Both the position numbers and the translations under genes were made by a program. A stretch of DNA of 64,000 bases, from the NCBI GenBank assembly GCA_028289405.1, contig JANQPP010000072.1, positions 1-64,000 of the forward strand. Direction: 5' to 3'. Positions within the stretch are counted from its first letter, which is position 1. Each line of letters opens with the position of its first letter. Positions 24,773 to 33,232 of this stretch are shown piece after piece. A model generated the notes under the pieces. That model made no database searches and was not told the origin of the DNA. It saw nothing but the letters and a program-made list of their open reading frames with translations. This DNA is from Pirellulales bacterium (GTDB taxonomy: Bacteria; Planctomycetota; Planctomycetia; Pirellulales; JANQPP01).

Positions 24773-26191
24773 CTAACCCACCGTGCCTTCCATCTGCAAT
24801 TCGATCAGTCGGTTCATCTCGACCGCGTATTCCATGGGCAATTCCTTGACCAGCGGCTCGATGAAACCGCTCACGATCATCGTGCTGGCTTCCGCTTCGG
24901 TGAGGCCACGGCTCATGAGGTAGAACAACTGTTCTTCACCGATGCGGGAGACACTTGCCTCGTGCCCAATGGAGACATCCTGTTCTTCGATTTCAATGTA
25001 GGGATAGGTATCGCTGCGGCTTTGGGGGTCGAGGATCAAGGCATCGCAGACGACGTTGGAGCGTGACTTCACGGCATCTTTTTCCACGCGTGCCAGGCCA
25101 CGATAGCTGGAACGGCCTCCATTTTTCGAAATCGACTTGGAGACGATCCGGCTCGATGTGTGTGGAGCGCAGTGCACCACCTTGGCGCCGGCGTCCTGGT
25201 GCTGGCCCGCCGAGGCGAAGGCGATGGAAAGGATTTCGCCACGCGCCCCCGGCTCCATCATGTAAACCGCCGGATACTTCATGGTGAGCCGGCTGCCCAG
25301 GTTGCCGTCGATCCACTCCATGAGCGAATCTCCATAGGCCAGGGCCCGTTTCGTGACGAGATTGTATATGTTGTTGGCCCAGTTTTGGATCGTCGTGTAG
25401 CGGCAACGCGCGTTCCGCTTCACGATGATTTCCACCACCGCCGAGTGCAGGCTTTCGGTGGAATACATGGGGGCCGTGCAGCCTTCCACATAATGCACTT
25501 CCGCCCCTTCGTCGACGATGATCAGCGTACGTTCGAATTGGCCCATACTTTCCGCATTAATGCGGAAATAGGTTTGCAGGGGGAACTCAATTTTCACCCC
25601 CTTGGGCACGTAAATAAAGGAACCGCCCGACCATACGGCGGAATTGAGCGCCGCGAACTTGTTATCCGAAGGCGGGATCACCGTGCCGAAATACTCCCGC
25701 AACAAGTCCGGATGCTCACGGAGCGCGGTATCGGTGTCGGTAAAGATCACACCCTTCTTGGCCAGATCCTCTTGAAGCGAGCCGTAAACCACTTCGCTTT
25801 CGAACTGAGCCTTCACGCCGGCCAGATACTTCTTTTCGGCCTCCGGAATGCCCAAACGGTCAAAGGTGTCCTTGATCTCTTGCGGGACATCGTCCCAGCT
25901 CTTCTGCTGATGATCGGCTGGCTTGAGGTAGTAATAAATGTCCTGAAAATCGAGGTCGATGTTGCCACCCCAGCGCGGCATCGGCTTGGATTCGAAGATC
26001 TCCAAACTCTTCAGGCGGAAGTCCCGCATCCACTCGGGCTCCTGCTTAATCTCCGAAATCTGGGAGACAATTTCGGGATTGAGCCCCCGCCGAGCGCGAA
26101 AGACGGGGACATTCTTCGTCCGAAAATCGAACTTACGGATGTCGCCAACGGGGTTGGCACGACTTTTATCGAGAGCCGCATCGGTAGCCAT
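24773..26191 (-). CDS. sufB: Fe-S cluster assembly scaffold subunit SufB
   Basis: A 472-residue SufB, the main scaffold subunit that accepts sulfur and iron. Recognisable blocks are [27 protein letters not shown] near residue 195, [24 protein letters not shown] near residue 255 with the conserved cysteine, and [49 protein letters not shown] near the end. It is preceded by sufC, 85 bases upstream, and followed by sufD, all on the minus strand. No IscR, SufS or SufU is present in the window, so the cysteine desulfurase must be encoded elsewhere. Confidence 0.97.
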   Translation of the reverse strand: MATDAALDKSRANPVGDIRKFDFRTKNVPVFRARRGLNPEIVSQISEIKQEPEWMRDFRLKSLEIFESKPMPRWGGNIDLDFQDIYYYLKPADHQQKSWDDVPQEIKDTFDRLGIPEAEKKYLAGVKAQFESEVVYGSLQEDLAKKGVIFTDTDTALREHPDLLREYFGTVIPPSDNKFAALNSAVWSGGSFIYVPKGVKIEFPLQTYFRINAESMGQFERTLIIVDEGAEVHYVEGCTAPMYSTESLHSAVVEIIVKRNARCRYTTIQNWANNIYNLVTKRALAYGDSLMEWIDGNLGSRLTMKYPAVYMMEPGARGEILSIAFASAGQHQDAGAKVVHCAPHTSSRIVSKSISKNGGRSSYRGLARVEKDAVKSRSNVVCDALILDPQSRSDTYPYIEIEEQDVSIGHEASVSRIGEEQLFYLMSRGLTEAEASTMIVSGFIEPLVKELPMEYAVEMNRLIELQMEGTVG

Positions 26192-26276
26192 TTGTTTTTG
26201 CTTTCTCGGAAATCATCCTGAAAGGAGTGTTTAAAAATATCGCCATGCAACGTCGTCGGACGGTGGAGAAAGCGCG

Positions 26277-27107
26277 CTACAAATCCGCGCCCGCTGTCTC
26301 CGCCTCGGACATTTCTTTCTCCGCCTCTGCCGCTGCCGGGTACTTGGCCCGAATGCGGTCGTAGCCTTGGCCGTGCAGTTCCTCGGCCAAGCTGGCATCC
26401 CCGGTCTCCACGATGCGGCCTCCGAGCATGACATGCGTGAAATCGGGGCGATTGTGTTCCAGCAATTTGTCGTGGTGCGTGATAATCAAAATGCCCATGT
26501 CGCTTCCGCCGATCTCCGCGATACTCTGGCTCGCGAGCTTCACGGCATCCACGTCGAGCCCGCTATCGGTCTCATCGAGAATGGCGAACCCAGGACGCAA
26601 CATGGCCATTTGCAAAATTTCGGCCCGCTTCATCTCGCCACCGGAGAAACCGTCATTGACGTACCGCCGGGCGAACTCCACGTCCATCTTCAACTGCGAC
26701 ATCTTTTCGCGAAGTTCCTTGCGAAATTCCCGCATGGGAATCAATTCTTCCCCTTCCTTGCGGTCGGGGCGGCGGACATTGGTGGCGGCGTGCCGCAGGA
26801 AGTCGGCCATCTTTACACCGGGGATGGCAACAGGACGCTGAAACGCCATGAACAGGCCCAATCGCGCCCGCTCATCCGGATCAAGCTCCAGAAGTTCGGT
26901 ATTGCCCAAGCGGATGCTGCCCGAAGTCACTTCGTAGGCGGGATGGCCCACGATTGCCAAACCCAAGGTGCTCTTGCCGGACCCATTAGGACCCATCAGG
27001 GCATGCACTTCGCCCCTCCGGATTTGCAGATTGACCCCGCGCAAGATCTCCTTGCCGGCAACCTCCACGTGCAGATCGCTAATTTGTAAAGATTCGCTGG
27101 TCACCAT
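26277..27107 (-). CDS. sufC: Fe-S cluster assembly ATPase SufC
   Basis: A 276-residue ABC-type ATPase that drives conformational change in the SufB-SufD scaffold. Walker A is GPNGSGKSTLG (near residue 39). The signature is FSGGEMKRAEILQM. Walker B is FAILDETDSGLDVDA, and the His switch is IITHHDKLL. These are the forms usual for SufC, in which the signature Q is replaced and the Walker B Glu is followed by TDSGLD. The end (AEAEKEMSEAETAGADL) is an acidic extension of about 25 residues beyond most SufC proteins. It starts 35 bases after the nuoB stop, tight enough for co-transcription. Confidence 0.96.
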   Translation of the reverse strand: MVTSESLQISDLHVEVAGKEILRGVNLQIRRGEVHALMGPNGSGKSTLGLAIVGHPAYEVTSGSIRLGNTELLELDPDERARLGLFMAFQRPVAIPGVKMADFLRHAATNVRRPDRKEGEELIPMREFRKELREKMSQLKMDVEFARRYVNDGFSGGEMKRAEILQMAMLRPGFAILDETDSGLDVDAVKLASQSIAEIGGSDMGILIITHHDKLLEHNRPDFTHVMLGGRIVETGDASLAEELHGQGYDRIRAKYPAAAEAEKEMSEAETAGADL

Positions 27108-27142
27108 GTTCGTTTTCCTTCAATTCACGCTGGCGAAGGCCG

Positions 27143-27760
27143 TTAACCCGTGATTTTCTGATGATGGAATACCAATTCTTCCTCTTCCGCGGCGACATAT
27201 CCCGAATGATGCGGCACGGGCAGCTCATCGACGAGCTTTTCCCCTTCGGCGATGAAGCCTTGGCCGTCTTTTTCCCGGGCGATACGGTGCGCCTTGATTT
27301 TGTCTTGGATTCGCATGAGCCCTTCCAAGAGAGCTTCCGGACGCGGAGGGCAACCGGGCACATAGACATCCACGGGAACCACGAGATCCACGCCCTTCAC
27401 TACGTGATAACCCCATTTGAAATAGGGGCCGCCACCAATCGTGCAAGCGCCCATGGCGATCACGAACTTGGGATCGGGCATGAGGTTGTACAATCGCCGT
27501 ACGCGGCTCGCCATTTTATAAGTCACCGTGCCGGCCACGATCATCAGATCCGCTTGCCGAGGGGTCGCCCGAAACGCGCCCGCTCCGAAGCGGTCGATGT
27601 CAAAGCGGCTCGCGCCCGTGGCCATCATTTCAATCGCGCAACAAGCCAGCCCAAAAGTCATGGGCCACACGCTCGACTGCCGCGCCCAATTGATGGCCTG
27701 CTCCAAAGACGTGGTAATCACGCCTTCCTCGAATCGCCCTTCGATCCAGGGTTGTGTCAT
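27143..27760 (-). CDS. nuoB: NADH-quinone oxidoreductase subunit B-like protein in the suf locus
   Basis: A 205-residue NuoB-family protein, the complex I subunit that carries cluster N2. All four ligands are present: the adjacent pair in [21 protein letters not shown] and [14 protein letters not shown]. The C-terminal third ([18 protein letters not shown]...[15 protein letters not shown]) is longer than in many NuoB proteins. No other complex I gene is nearby. It lies between sufR (111 bases upstream) and sufC (35 bases downstream). It may be a normal complex I subunit relocated into an Fe-S biogenesis operon, or a paralogue with a different role. The family call is strong, membership in complex I is not shown. 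Confidence 0.9.
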   Translation of the reverse strand: MTQPWIEGRFEEGVITTSLEQAINWARQSSVWPMTFGLACCAIEMMATGASRFDIDRFGAGAFRATPRQADLMIVAGTVTYKMASRVRRLYNLMPDPKFVIAMGACTIGGGPYFKWGYHVVKGVDLVVPVDVYVPGCPPRPEALLEGLMRIQDKIKAHRIAREKDGQGFIAEGEKLVDELPVPHHSGYVAAEEEELVFHHQKITG

Positions 27761-27871
27761 AATCGCTTCTTTCCAAACGCCTTATCTGGACTGTATGAGT
27801 TCTGCCGGAGGCGGACACTTCGAAACCACCTGGCCGTTATACTAACGCACGAACCTCAAGTCCGCACCTGC

Positions 27872-28486
27872 TTACTTTGTCTCGAAGGTACAGCAAGATT
27901 CGCCGTCCAGCCGGCAATTGGTGAGTGCTAAATCGTCTTGCAACAAATCCCGAAAGAGCATCCTTTCCATCGCGCAAATGCCACGATCTTGCTCGGCCAA
28001 TCCCGGATAAGGGCAGGCCAGCATGGTCAACACGGGCAAGCCCTCCTTCTGCTCCACGTGCGTCGGAATCCCCTGTTTTTGGAAATACTCCGCCAATGAG
28101 GCCAGCTTTTGCTCTCGGGTGTGTCCCTGGACGTGGTTTCGATACCTTCCCGACAGATGCTGGGCAATTCGGCTGAGCAGGCCACGCCGTACTTCAGGAT
28201 CCGACACGGCCCGGACCTCTTGCCACAAGACGGCCGCCAGATCGGCGAAATTGTTGCCCGCCTCGCAACGCCCTTTATCCGTCAACGCGTAGCGATGGCT
28301 AGGACGTCCTCGCGCTCCACGCTCGATTTCACGCTCCACGAGGCCCTCCGCCATCAAGCGATTCAGCCGCTGGCGTACGGCAGTGGCGGTGACCTGAAGG
28401 GCTTCCCCCAATTGTGTCACCGTCAAAGCGCCCCGCAAACGGAGCAAATCGAGCAGAGGTTCGTCCGAAGTCGTCGTGGTACTCAT
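27872..28486 (-). CDS. sufR: SufR-like Fe-S-sensing transcriptional regulator
   Basis: A 204-residue ArsR/DeoR-like winged-helix protein heading the suf gene series. The N-terminal HTH (ALTVTQLGEALQVTATAVRQRLNRLMAEGLVERE) is followed by a wing (GRPSHRYALTDKG). The C-terminal region concentrates cysteines: ACPYPGLAEQDRGIC gives Cys-x12-Cys, followed by TNCRLDGESCC. SufR proteins bind an Fe-S cluster with such cysteines and repress suf genes while the cluster is present. The ATG at 28486 (MSTTTTSDEP) is preferred to the upstream ATG at 28498. An imperfect inverted repeat, TGAGGTATCTCA, overlaps the start region and could be an operator, though this is only a suggestion. Confidence 0.85.
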   Translation of the reverse strand: MSTTTTSDEPLLDLLRLRGALTVTQLGEALQVTATAVRQRLNRLMAEGLVEREIERGARGRPSHRYALTDKGRCEAGNNFADLAAVLWQEVRAVSDPEVRRGLLSRIAQHLSGRYRNHVQGHTREQKLASLAEYFQKQGIPTHVEQKEGLPVLTMLACPYPGLAEQDRGICAMERMLFRDLLQDDLALTNCRLDGESCCTFETK

Positions 28487-28617
28487 GAGGTATCTCATTT
28501 TGCTCCGACGGTCATTCTTTCACTGATCTGATTCTAGGCTTTTTCACATTTTCGGCAACCCTATGTTTGAAAAATAGTTATTTCCGCGACGCGTCCCTGA
28601 AAATTCTTCATAACTTA

Positions 28618-28647
28618 TTGACAAATATGGGCTTTGTGATCTAGAAG
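28618..28647 (+). promoter_or_regulatory. Candidate promoter for the AGCS symporter gene
   Basis: TTGACA at 28618-28623 is followed after about 18 bases by TAGAAG, a partial match to the -10 consensus, about 120 bases upstream of the symporter ATG. A 7-bp hairpin (CAGGCGA/TCGCCTG, 28699-28722) lies in the would-be leader. Planctomycete promoters are not well defined, so this is a weak call. Confidence 0.3.
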
Positions 28648-28768
28648 TTTGGTCGGGGGCGGACAGCGGGAACTGCGGCTATCGTGTGGTATTGATATCA
28701 GGCGAACCATCCGCCTCGCCTGAAATACCTGGGAGGGGTGCTTCCGAGGTGACACCAGAGGACACTGC

Positions 28769-30436
28769 ATGTTGCAAATCCAACACATTCCCAAGAATCC
28801 GTACGCGAACGGTCTGATTTGCTTGGCATTCTTGATGGCCATGCCGCTGGGGAGTTCCCAGGCATACGCACAATCGAATGCCTCCGATGAGCCTGGTGCG
28901 GAAACCGTGGAGAACGCAACTTCCGCCGAGCCGGACGGCGAGGAGGTGGATAGCGCTCCACCGACCGAGGATTGGTCGAACCAAGTTGACCAGTTTTTCG
29001 GTGACTATCTTGTGGCTCCACTGAATACGGTACTGTTCTACGATTTCGGCACGGGTGAGCGATGGGGAGACCGCATGTCGATCCCCTTCGTGGTCGTGTG
29101 GCTGTTTTTGGGTTCCATCTTCTTCACGATACGGATGGGCTTTATCAACGTCCGTGCCTTCAAACATGCCATCTTGGTGACGATGGGGAGGTACGACGAC
29201 CCAAACGACGAAGGCGAGGTGTCCCATTTTCAGGCCTTATCGTCCGCCTTGTCCGCTACCGTAGGATTGGGAAATATCGCGGGCGTGGCCATTGCCGTGG
29301 GCTTGGGAGGCCCCGGGGCGATCGTGTGGATGGTGCTCACGGGCCTGATCGGGATGAGCAGCAAGTTCACCGAATGTTCCCTAGGCCAGATGTATCGTCA
29401 CGTTGCTCTCGACGGGACAGTATCCGGGGGGCCGATGCATTACCTCCGCAAAGGGCTCACGGAGATGAGCATGCAGCCCTTGGGGGTATTTTTGGCGGGA
29501 CTGTTCACCCTCCTTTGCATCGGTGCCTCCTTCGGCGGCGGGTGTACGTTCCAAGTGGTGCAGTCCTTGGGGGCGATTCGCGAGGAAGTCCTCATTTTGA
29601 AGGATTATGGCTGGATTTACGGCATTGTGATGGTGATCCTCTGCGGCCTGGTGATTATTGGAGGAATTCGACGGATCGCCGCCACCGCCGAAAAAATCGT
29701 GCCGCTTATGTGTGGGATTTACGTGTTGATGGCGCTGTACGTGATATTTTCCAACTACCAGCAGATCGTGCCAGCGTTCCAAGCCATGCTCTTCAACGCC
29801 TTCACGCCCGAGGCGACCTACGGCGGATTTATCGGGGTGCTGGTAACCGGCATCCAGCGGGCCGCTTTCTCGAACGAAGCGGGCATCGGATCCGCCGCGA
29901 TCGCCCACTCCGCTGCCAAGACGGACGAACCCATCCGCGAAGGGATCGTGGCTTTACTGGAACCCTTCATCGATACAGTCGTAATCTGCACGATCACCGG
30001 ATTGGTGATCGTGATCACGGGTGTTTACAACGACCCTCAATATGCCGAACTAGTTGCTGAGGAAGAGGGTGCCGCGTTAACTTCCGCGGCAGTGGGGTCC
30101 GTGTCAGCTTTCTTTCCTAAGTTGCTGGCCTTTATCGTTTTCATGTTCGCCTTTTCCACGTTGATTTCTTGGTCTTATTATGGCGAACGTTGCAGTACGC
30201 ACTTGTTCGGGCCTCGCGCGTCGCTGCCATACAAATTGTTGTTTCTTACGTTCGTGATGTTGGGCTCAATTGTCTCCGCCGGAAATATCTTGGCGTTTAG
30301 CGATTTGATGTTGCTGTCAATGGCGCTTCCCAACATCTTAGGGGCCGCACTGCTCAGTGGAAAAGTCCGCCGTCGGCTCGATCAGTATTGGGAACAATAT
30401 CGCTCCGGCGCCATGGAAACCACGGGCAGATCCTGA
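28769..30436 (+). CDS. Sodium:alanine/glycine symporter (AGCS family)
   Basis: A 555-residue AGCS-family transporter that imports alanine or glycine with sodium. An N-terminal signal-like segment (LICLAFLMAMPLGSSQAYAQ) and an acidic linker precede the core, an extension absent from many AGCS proteins. The core begins at FVVVWLFLGSIFFTIRMGF. It contains the family signature region (LSATVGLGNIAGVAIAVGLGGPGAIVWM near residue 165) and AAFSNEAGIGSAAIAHSAAKTDEPIREG near residue 370. About eleven membrane segments are visible. It is transcribed away from sufR and is followed 76 bases later by a universal stress protein gene on the same strand. Confidence 0.94.
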   Translation: MLQIQHIPKNPYANGLICLAFLMAMPLGSSQAYAQSNASDEPGAETVENATSAEPDGEEVDSAPPTEDWSNQVDQFFGDYLVAPLNTVLFYDFGTGERWGDRMSIPFVVVWLFLGSIFFTIRMGFINVRAFKHAILVTMGRYDDPNDEGEVSHFQALSSALSATVGLGNIAGVAIAVGLGGPGAIVWMVLTGLIGMSSKFTECSLGQMYRHVALDGTVSGGPMHYLRKGLTEMSMQPLGVFLAGLFTLLCIGASFGGGCTFQVVQSLGAIREEVLILKDYGWIYGIVMVILCGLVIIGGIRRIAATAEKIVPLMCGIYVLMALYVIFSNYQQIVPAFQAMLFNAFTPEATYGGFIGVLVTGIQRAAFSNEAGIGSAAIAHSAAKTDEPIREGIVALLEPFIDTVVICTITGLVIVITGVYNDPQYAELVAEEEGAALTSAAVGSVSAFFPKLLAFIVFMFAFSTLISWSYYGERCSTHLFGPRASLPYKLLFLTFVMLGSIVSAGNILAFSDLMLLSMALPNILGAALLSGKVRRRLDQYWEQYRSGAMETTGRS

Positions 30437-30512
30437 CGGTTTGGAAGTCATATGCCAGTCGCTTGAGGCCCCGTCAGAGCGACTCGGCTGCCATTGAAAA
30501 GGAAGACCGCTG

Positions 30513-30953
30513 ATGTCCGCCGATCTTCACCAATGCGTCGTTGTGCCGCTTGACTTTTCCGAGCCATCCCTGGCCGCTTTGGAGGCCGCATTGCGCTACG
30601 TTTCAGGGCCGGAACAGTTGCACGTGATTCATGTCCTGCATCCGCTCTCGGCGGCTGAACCGGGAGTTATCTGGGAGACGGTCAGTGATGCGTCCCGCTG
30701 CCAGCACGTGAGGGAAGCACTGGGCGAGCTATTGGAAGGGGACCGCTTTCAAGGCATCCAGTTTCACGTGGTCATCGGAGACGAGGGGGGAGAAATCTGC
30801 AAATTGGCCCGCAAGCTTAGTGCGGATCTGATCGTCATCTCGTCTCATGGGAAGAACCGCTGGGAGCGAATCATGCTCGGCTCCGTGGCGGAGCGGGTCG
30901 TAAGGTTGTCACCTTGCGATGTCCTGGTCCACAAGGTTCAAGTGCCCAAATAG
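30513..30953 (+). CDS. Universal stress protein (UspA family)
   Basis: A 146-residue single-domain UspA protein beginning VVVPLDFSEPSLAALEAALR and ending with SHGKNRWERIMLGSVAERVVRLSPCDVLVHK. The nucleotide-binding loop in ATP-binding Usps is G-x2-G-x9-G-S/T. Here the second glycine is not in place (GKNRW), while the LGSVAERV end is intact, so ATP binding is uncertain. It follows the symporter gene in the same direction, and small Usp proteins often accompany transporters. It is convergent with the small coiled-coil gene, whose end is only 9 bases away. Confidence 0.9.
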   Translation: MSADLHQCVVVPLDFSEPSLAALEAALRYVSGPEQLHVIHVLHPLSAAEPGVIWETVSDASRCQHVREALGELLEGDRFQGIQFHVVIGDEGGEICKLARKLSADLIVISSHGKNRWERIMLGSVAERVVRLSPCDVLVHKVQVPK

Positions 30954-30961
30954 CGAAGAGC

Positions 30962-31132
30962 TTACGAAGCCTTCCATTGCTCGATATCGCGCTCCAGCCC
31001 CGCGATTTCTTGCTCCAGCCGCGACACTTCCTCCGGTTCGTCCATCTGCGCCCTGGCGCCGGCCAACTGGCGGCGGAGATTCGTAAGCTTTTGCCGGGCC
31101 ACTTCGATCTTCTTTTTCGCCTTCTTGTCCAT
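30962..31132 (-). CDS. Small coiled-coil protein, function unknown
   Basis: From the internal ATG at 31132 it is 56 residues: a Lys-rich start (MDKKAKKKIEVARQKL) and continuous amphipathic helix with heptad character (RLEQEIAGLERDIEQW). It looks like a short coiled coil that oligomerises or pairs with a partner. The track start is a TTG at 31177 whose codon overlaps the stop of the upstream gene, so translational coupling is possible. No homologue is recognised. The two genes on the minus strand are likely co-transcribed. Confidence 0.6.
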   Translation of the reverse strand: MDKKAKKKIEVARQKLTNLRRQLAGARAQMDEPEEVSRLEQEIAGLERDIEQWKAS

Positions 31133-31173
31133 GAAACGCGCTTTCAAGCCTGTGGGTAGGGTGTGTCGGGGAA

Positions 31174-31860
31174 TCAATCGAATTGGAGATGCCGGCGCAG
31201 CGACTTGAGGACCGCCAAAGCTTCAGGACCTCGCAGGTCGAAGCATTTGGATAGTAGCCGCAACACGTGGGGATAACGCTGGCTTTCCAAGGCGTTGCGG
31301 ATTTCCATGGCCTCTTGCAAGATTTCCGGGGTTTCGCTGAAGCGGTTTTGAAAATATTGCGCGCAAGTCCAGGCCCGCTTCTCATCCAACCCAAAGTATT
31401 TCTGTAAAGCGTGGGCCGCCGCCTCCAAATCGTTGACCTGAGTATGGATCGCAAGCGCATGGAAGTTGAGCGGAGGCGAAACCTCGGCGGAGTATTCTCC
31501 CTCGGGTGGGCTGACGGTCCACGTCGCCGAAGCGGCCGCCGACTCATCGAGAATTGCGATCTCCTGGTGCCCGTCTTCGGAAGATTCCGCGTTCCCGACA
31601 TGGATGGAAACGGCTTCGTCCGTGGAAGCCGCCTCCGAATTTTTGGTTTCCGTATGGGGCATCTGTGAGAGCATGGAATTGACGTGAGCCAGCTTGATCC
31701 CGACCTGTTCGTAGATGTGGTCGATCTCACTGGTATAGCTCATGCCCAGCGCGTCTTCCAAAATCGCGTCTTGATCTTCGACCACGCGCTCGGTCAAGCG
31801 TTCCAGCAGAAGGTCTCTTGCCCGTTTCAAAATGGCCGCGGCTCGTGCTTGTTCTTCCAT
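31174..31860 (-). CDS. Hypothetical protein with helical N- and C-terminal regions
   Basis: A 228-residue protein from the ATG at 31860 (MEEQARAAAILKRARDLLLERL). The track start is a TTG five codons upstream. The N-terminal 60 residues are helical (ERVVEDQDAILEDALGMSYTSEIDHIYEQVGIKLAHVNSML). A Ser/Glu-rich, probably disordered middle follows. The C-terminal 90 residues are helical again (LEAAAHALQKYFGLDEKRAWTCAQYF...LRLLSKCFDLRGPEALAVLKSLRRHL). There is no signal peptide or catalytic motif. It is upstream of the small coiled-coil gene and probably in one transcript with it. I do not recognise a family. Confidence 0.75.
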   Translation of the reverse strand: MEEQARAAAILKRARDLLLERLTERVVEDQDAILEDALGMSYTSEIDHIYEQVGIKLAHVNSMLSQMPHTETKNSEAASTDEAVSIHVGNAESSEDGHQEIAILDESAAASATWTVSPPEGEYSAEVSPPLNFHALAIHTQVNDLEAAAHALQKYFGLDEKRAWTCAQYFQNRFSETPEILQEAMEIRNALESQRYPHVLRLLSKCFDLRGPEALAVLKSLRRHLQFD

Positions 31861-32260
31861 CGGGTATTTGGACAACTGTTTTGGTGTTCTGGTGAGATAA
31901 AGCTAGGTCTGTTTTGGCCGTTTCCCACATGCGGCCCGGCTGTCTTTCCTCGAAGAGAGTGGCTATCAATCCGTCAACTCCAGCTTATTTGAAGAGCGGG
32001 CGACCCGCAAAGCAAAATCGCCCTGGCGGAGAGCCTACATTCCCAGCGTTGGGAGATGGATTCTATTGTATGGATTGGGGAAAAATCCGAATGGGGCGAG
32101 GTATGGAATAGCCCGCGTGCTGAGCTTTGGTGGCCAGTGGAATGGCTGCTCGCGAAGGCTTTATGAATCCCGTAGACTGTTTGCTAGGCGCAAATCTGTC
32201 GCGTTTTTCGGGTTTGGTGGTACTTCTTGGATCTCGTGTGTTTCGAATAGGAATTTGATC
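31861..32260. other. Divergent intergenic region
   Basis: About 400 bases between the hypothetical gene (minus) and the esterase (plus), which must contain both promoters. The track ORF beginning at 32066 runs into the esterase but its first 65 codons look non-coding. No repeat, structured RNA or clear promoter was identified. Confidence 0.5.
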
Positions 32261-33157
32261 ATGGAGAAATTCGTCCGAGTTCCCCCCTTCATGTTGCCGG
32301 TTGGAGTCCTCCTGTTGGTGACTTTGTCTGGACTCTCCCGAGATTCCCTAGCCCAAGTCCCGGACACCGTGCAGTTCGAGGAAGAGATTGTCTACGGCAC
32401 CGTGGGCGAGGAAGAGTTGACGCTCAACTTGGCGCGTCCTCAGCAGGCAAACGGGGAAAAACTGCCCTGCGTGTTGGTCATTCACGGAGGCGCGTGGCGT
32501 AGCGGCAACAAAAGAGTGCACAACAATATTACGTGGGAATTCGCCAAGCGCGGGTACGTCGCGGCGACGGTCGGCTACCGGTTATGTCCCCAGCATATCT
32601 TTCCCGCGCAGGTCCAGGACGTGAAATGCGCGGCGCGATATCTGCGAGCCCACGCCGAGAAATATGGTCTGGATCCGACACGCTTCGGCGCGGTCGGCTT
32701 CTCCGCCGGTGCCCACTTGGCGATGATGCTCGGAGTCATGAACGGCGATGACGGGCTCGACGAATCGGGCGGCTGGACGGATCAAGATAGCCAAGTACAG
32801 GCGGTAGTGGCCTTTTTCGGGCCCACGGAACTCGGCGCCGACGATATCCCGCAAAGGAGCGTCCCCTTGGTGCGTGATTTCCTTGGCGGCAGCAAGGAAG
32901 AGAAGGCCGACGCGTATAAAAACGCTTCGCCCATTTCGTATGTCACCTCGGATGATGCCACGATGCTGTTGTTTCAAGGCACCAAGGATCCGCTGGTGCC
33001 ACATACGCAGGCGTTCAAGATGATCGAAGCATTGACCAAGGCAGGCATCTCCGGGCGCGCTGAACTTTTGATCGGAGCCGGTCATGGCTGGGGCGGCGAG
33101 GACCTTGAGCGGACCATTTCCGAGACATATCGATTCTTTGAAGTCAATTTGAAGTGA
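32261..33157 (+). CDS. Secreted alpha/beta hydrolase (BD-FAE/esterase-lipase type)
   Basis: A 298-residue exported esterase. The ATG at 32261 begins a signal peptide (MEKFVRVPPFMLPVGVLLLVTLSG, cleavage near SLAQV). The track start 65 codons upstream is not supported. The oxyanion-hole motif is VIHGGAWRSG. The nucleophile elbow is GFSAGAHLAM (near residue 142). The acid is probably in GTKDPLVPHTQ, and the catalytic His is in GAGHGWGG near the end. This set matches the carbohydrate-esterase-like/lipase (acetyl esterase) group abundant in planctomycetes. Substrate is unknown but may be an acylated polysaccharide or small ester. Confidence 0.88.
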   Translation: MEKFVRVPPFMLPVGVLLLVTLSGLSRDSLAQVPDTVQFEEEIVYGTVGEEELTLNLARPQQANGEKLPCVLVIHGGAWRSGNKRVHNNITWEFAKRGYVAATVGYRLCPQHIFPAQVQDVKCAARYLRAHAEKYGLDPTRFGAVGFSAGAHLAMMLGVMNGDDGLDESGGWTDQDSQVQAVVAFFGPTELGADDIPQRSVPLVRDFLGGSKEEKADAYKNASPISYVTSDDATMLLFQGTKDPLVPHTQAFKMIEALTKAGISGRAELLIGAGHGWGGEDLERTISETYRFFEVNLK

Positions 33158-33232
33158 TCCGTCACAGCAGTTCGCGGAACGAGAAACGGTTGTTTTACCC
33201 CCTTGATTCAATGGGAGAGGAGAGGTTTGTTG

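Noticed and set aside
25160-26221. 353-codon plus-strand ORF
   Set aside because: Antisense to sufB, which is certain. The ORF has no independent signal.
29062-30060. 332-codon plus-strand ORF within the symporter gene
   Set aside because: Frame-shifted shadow of the AGCS symporter, whose own frame shows clear family motifs and membrane segments.
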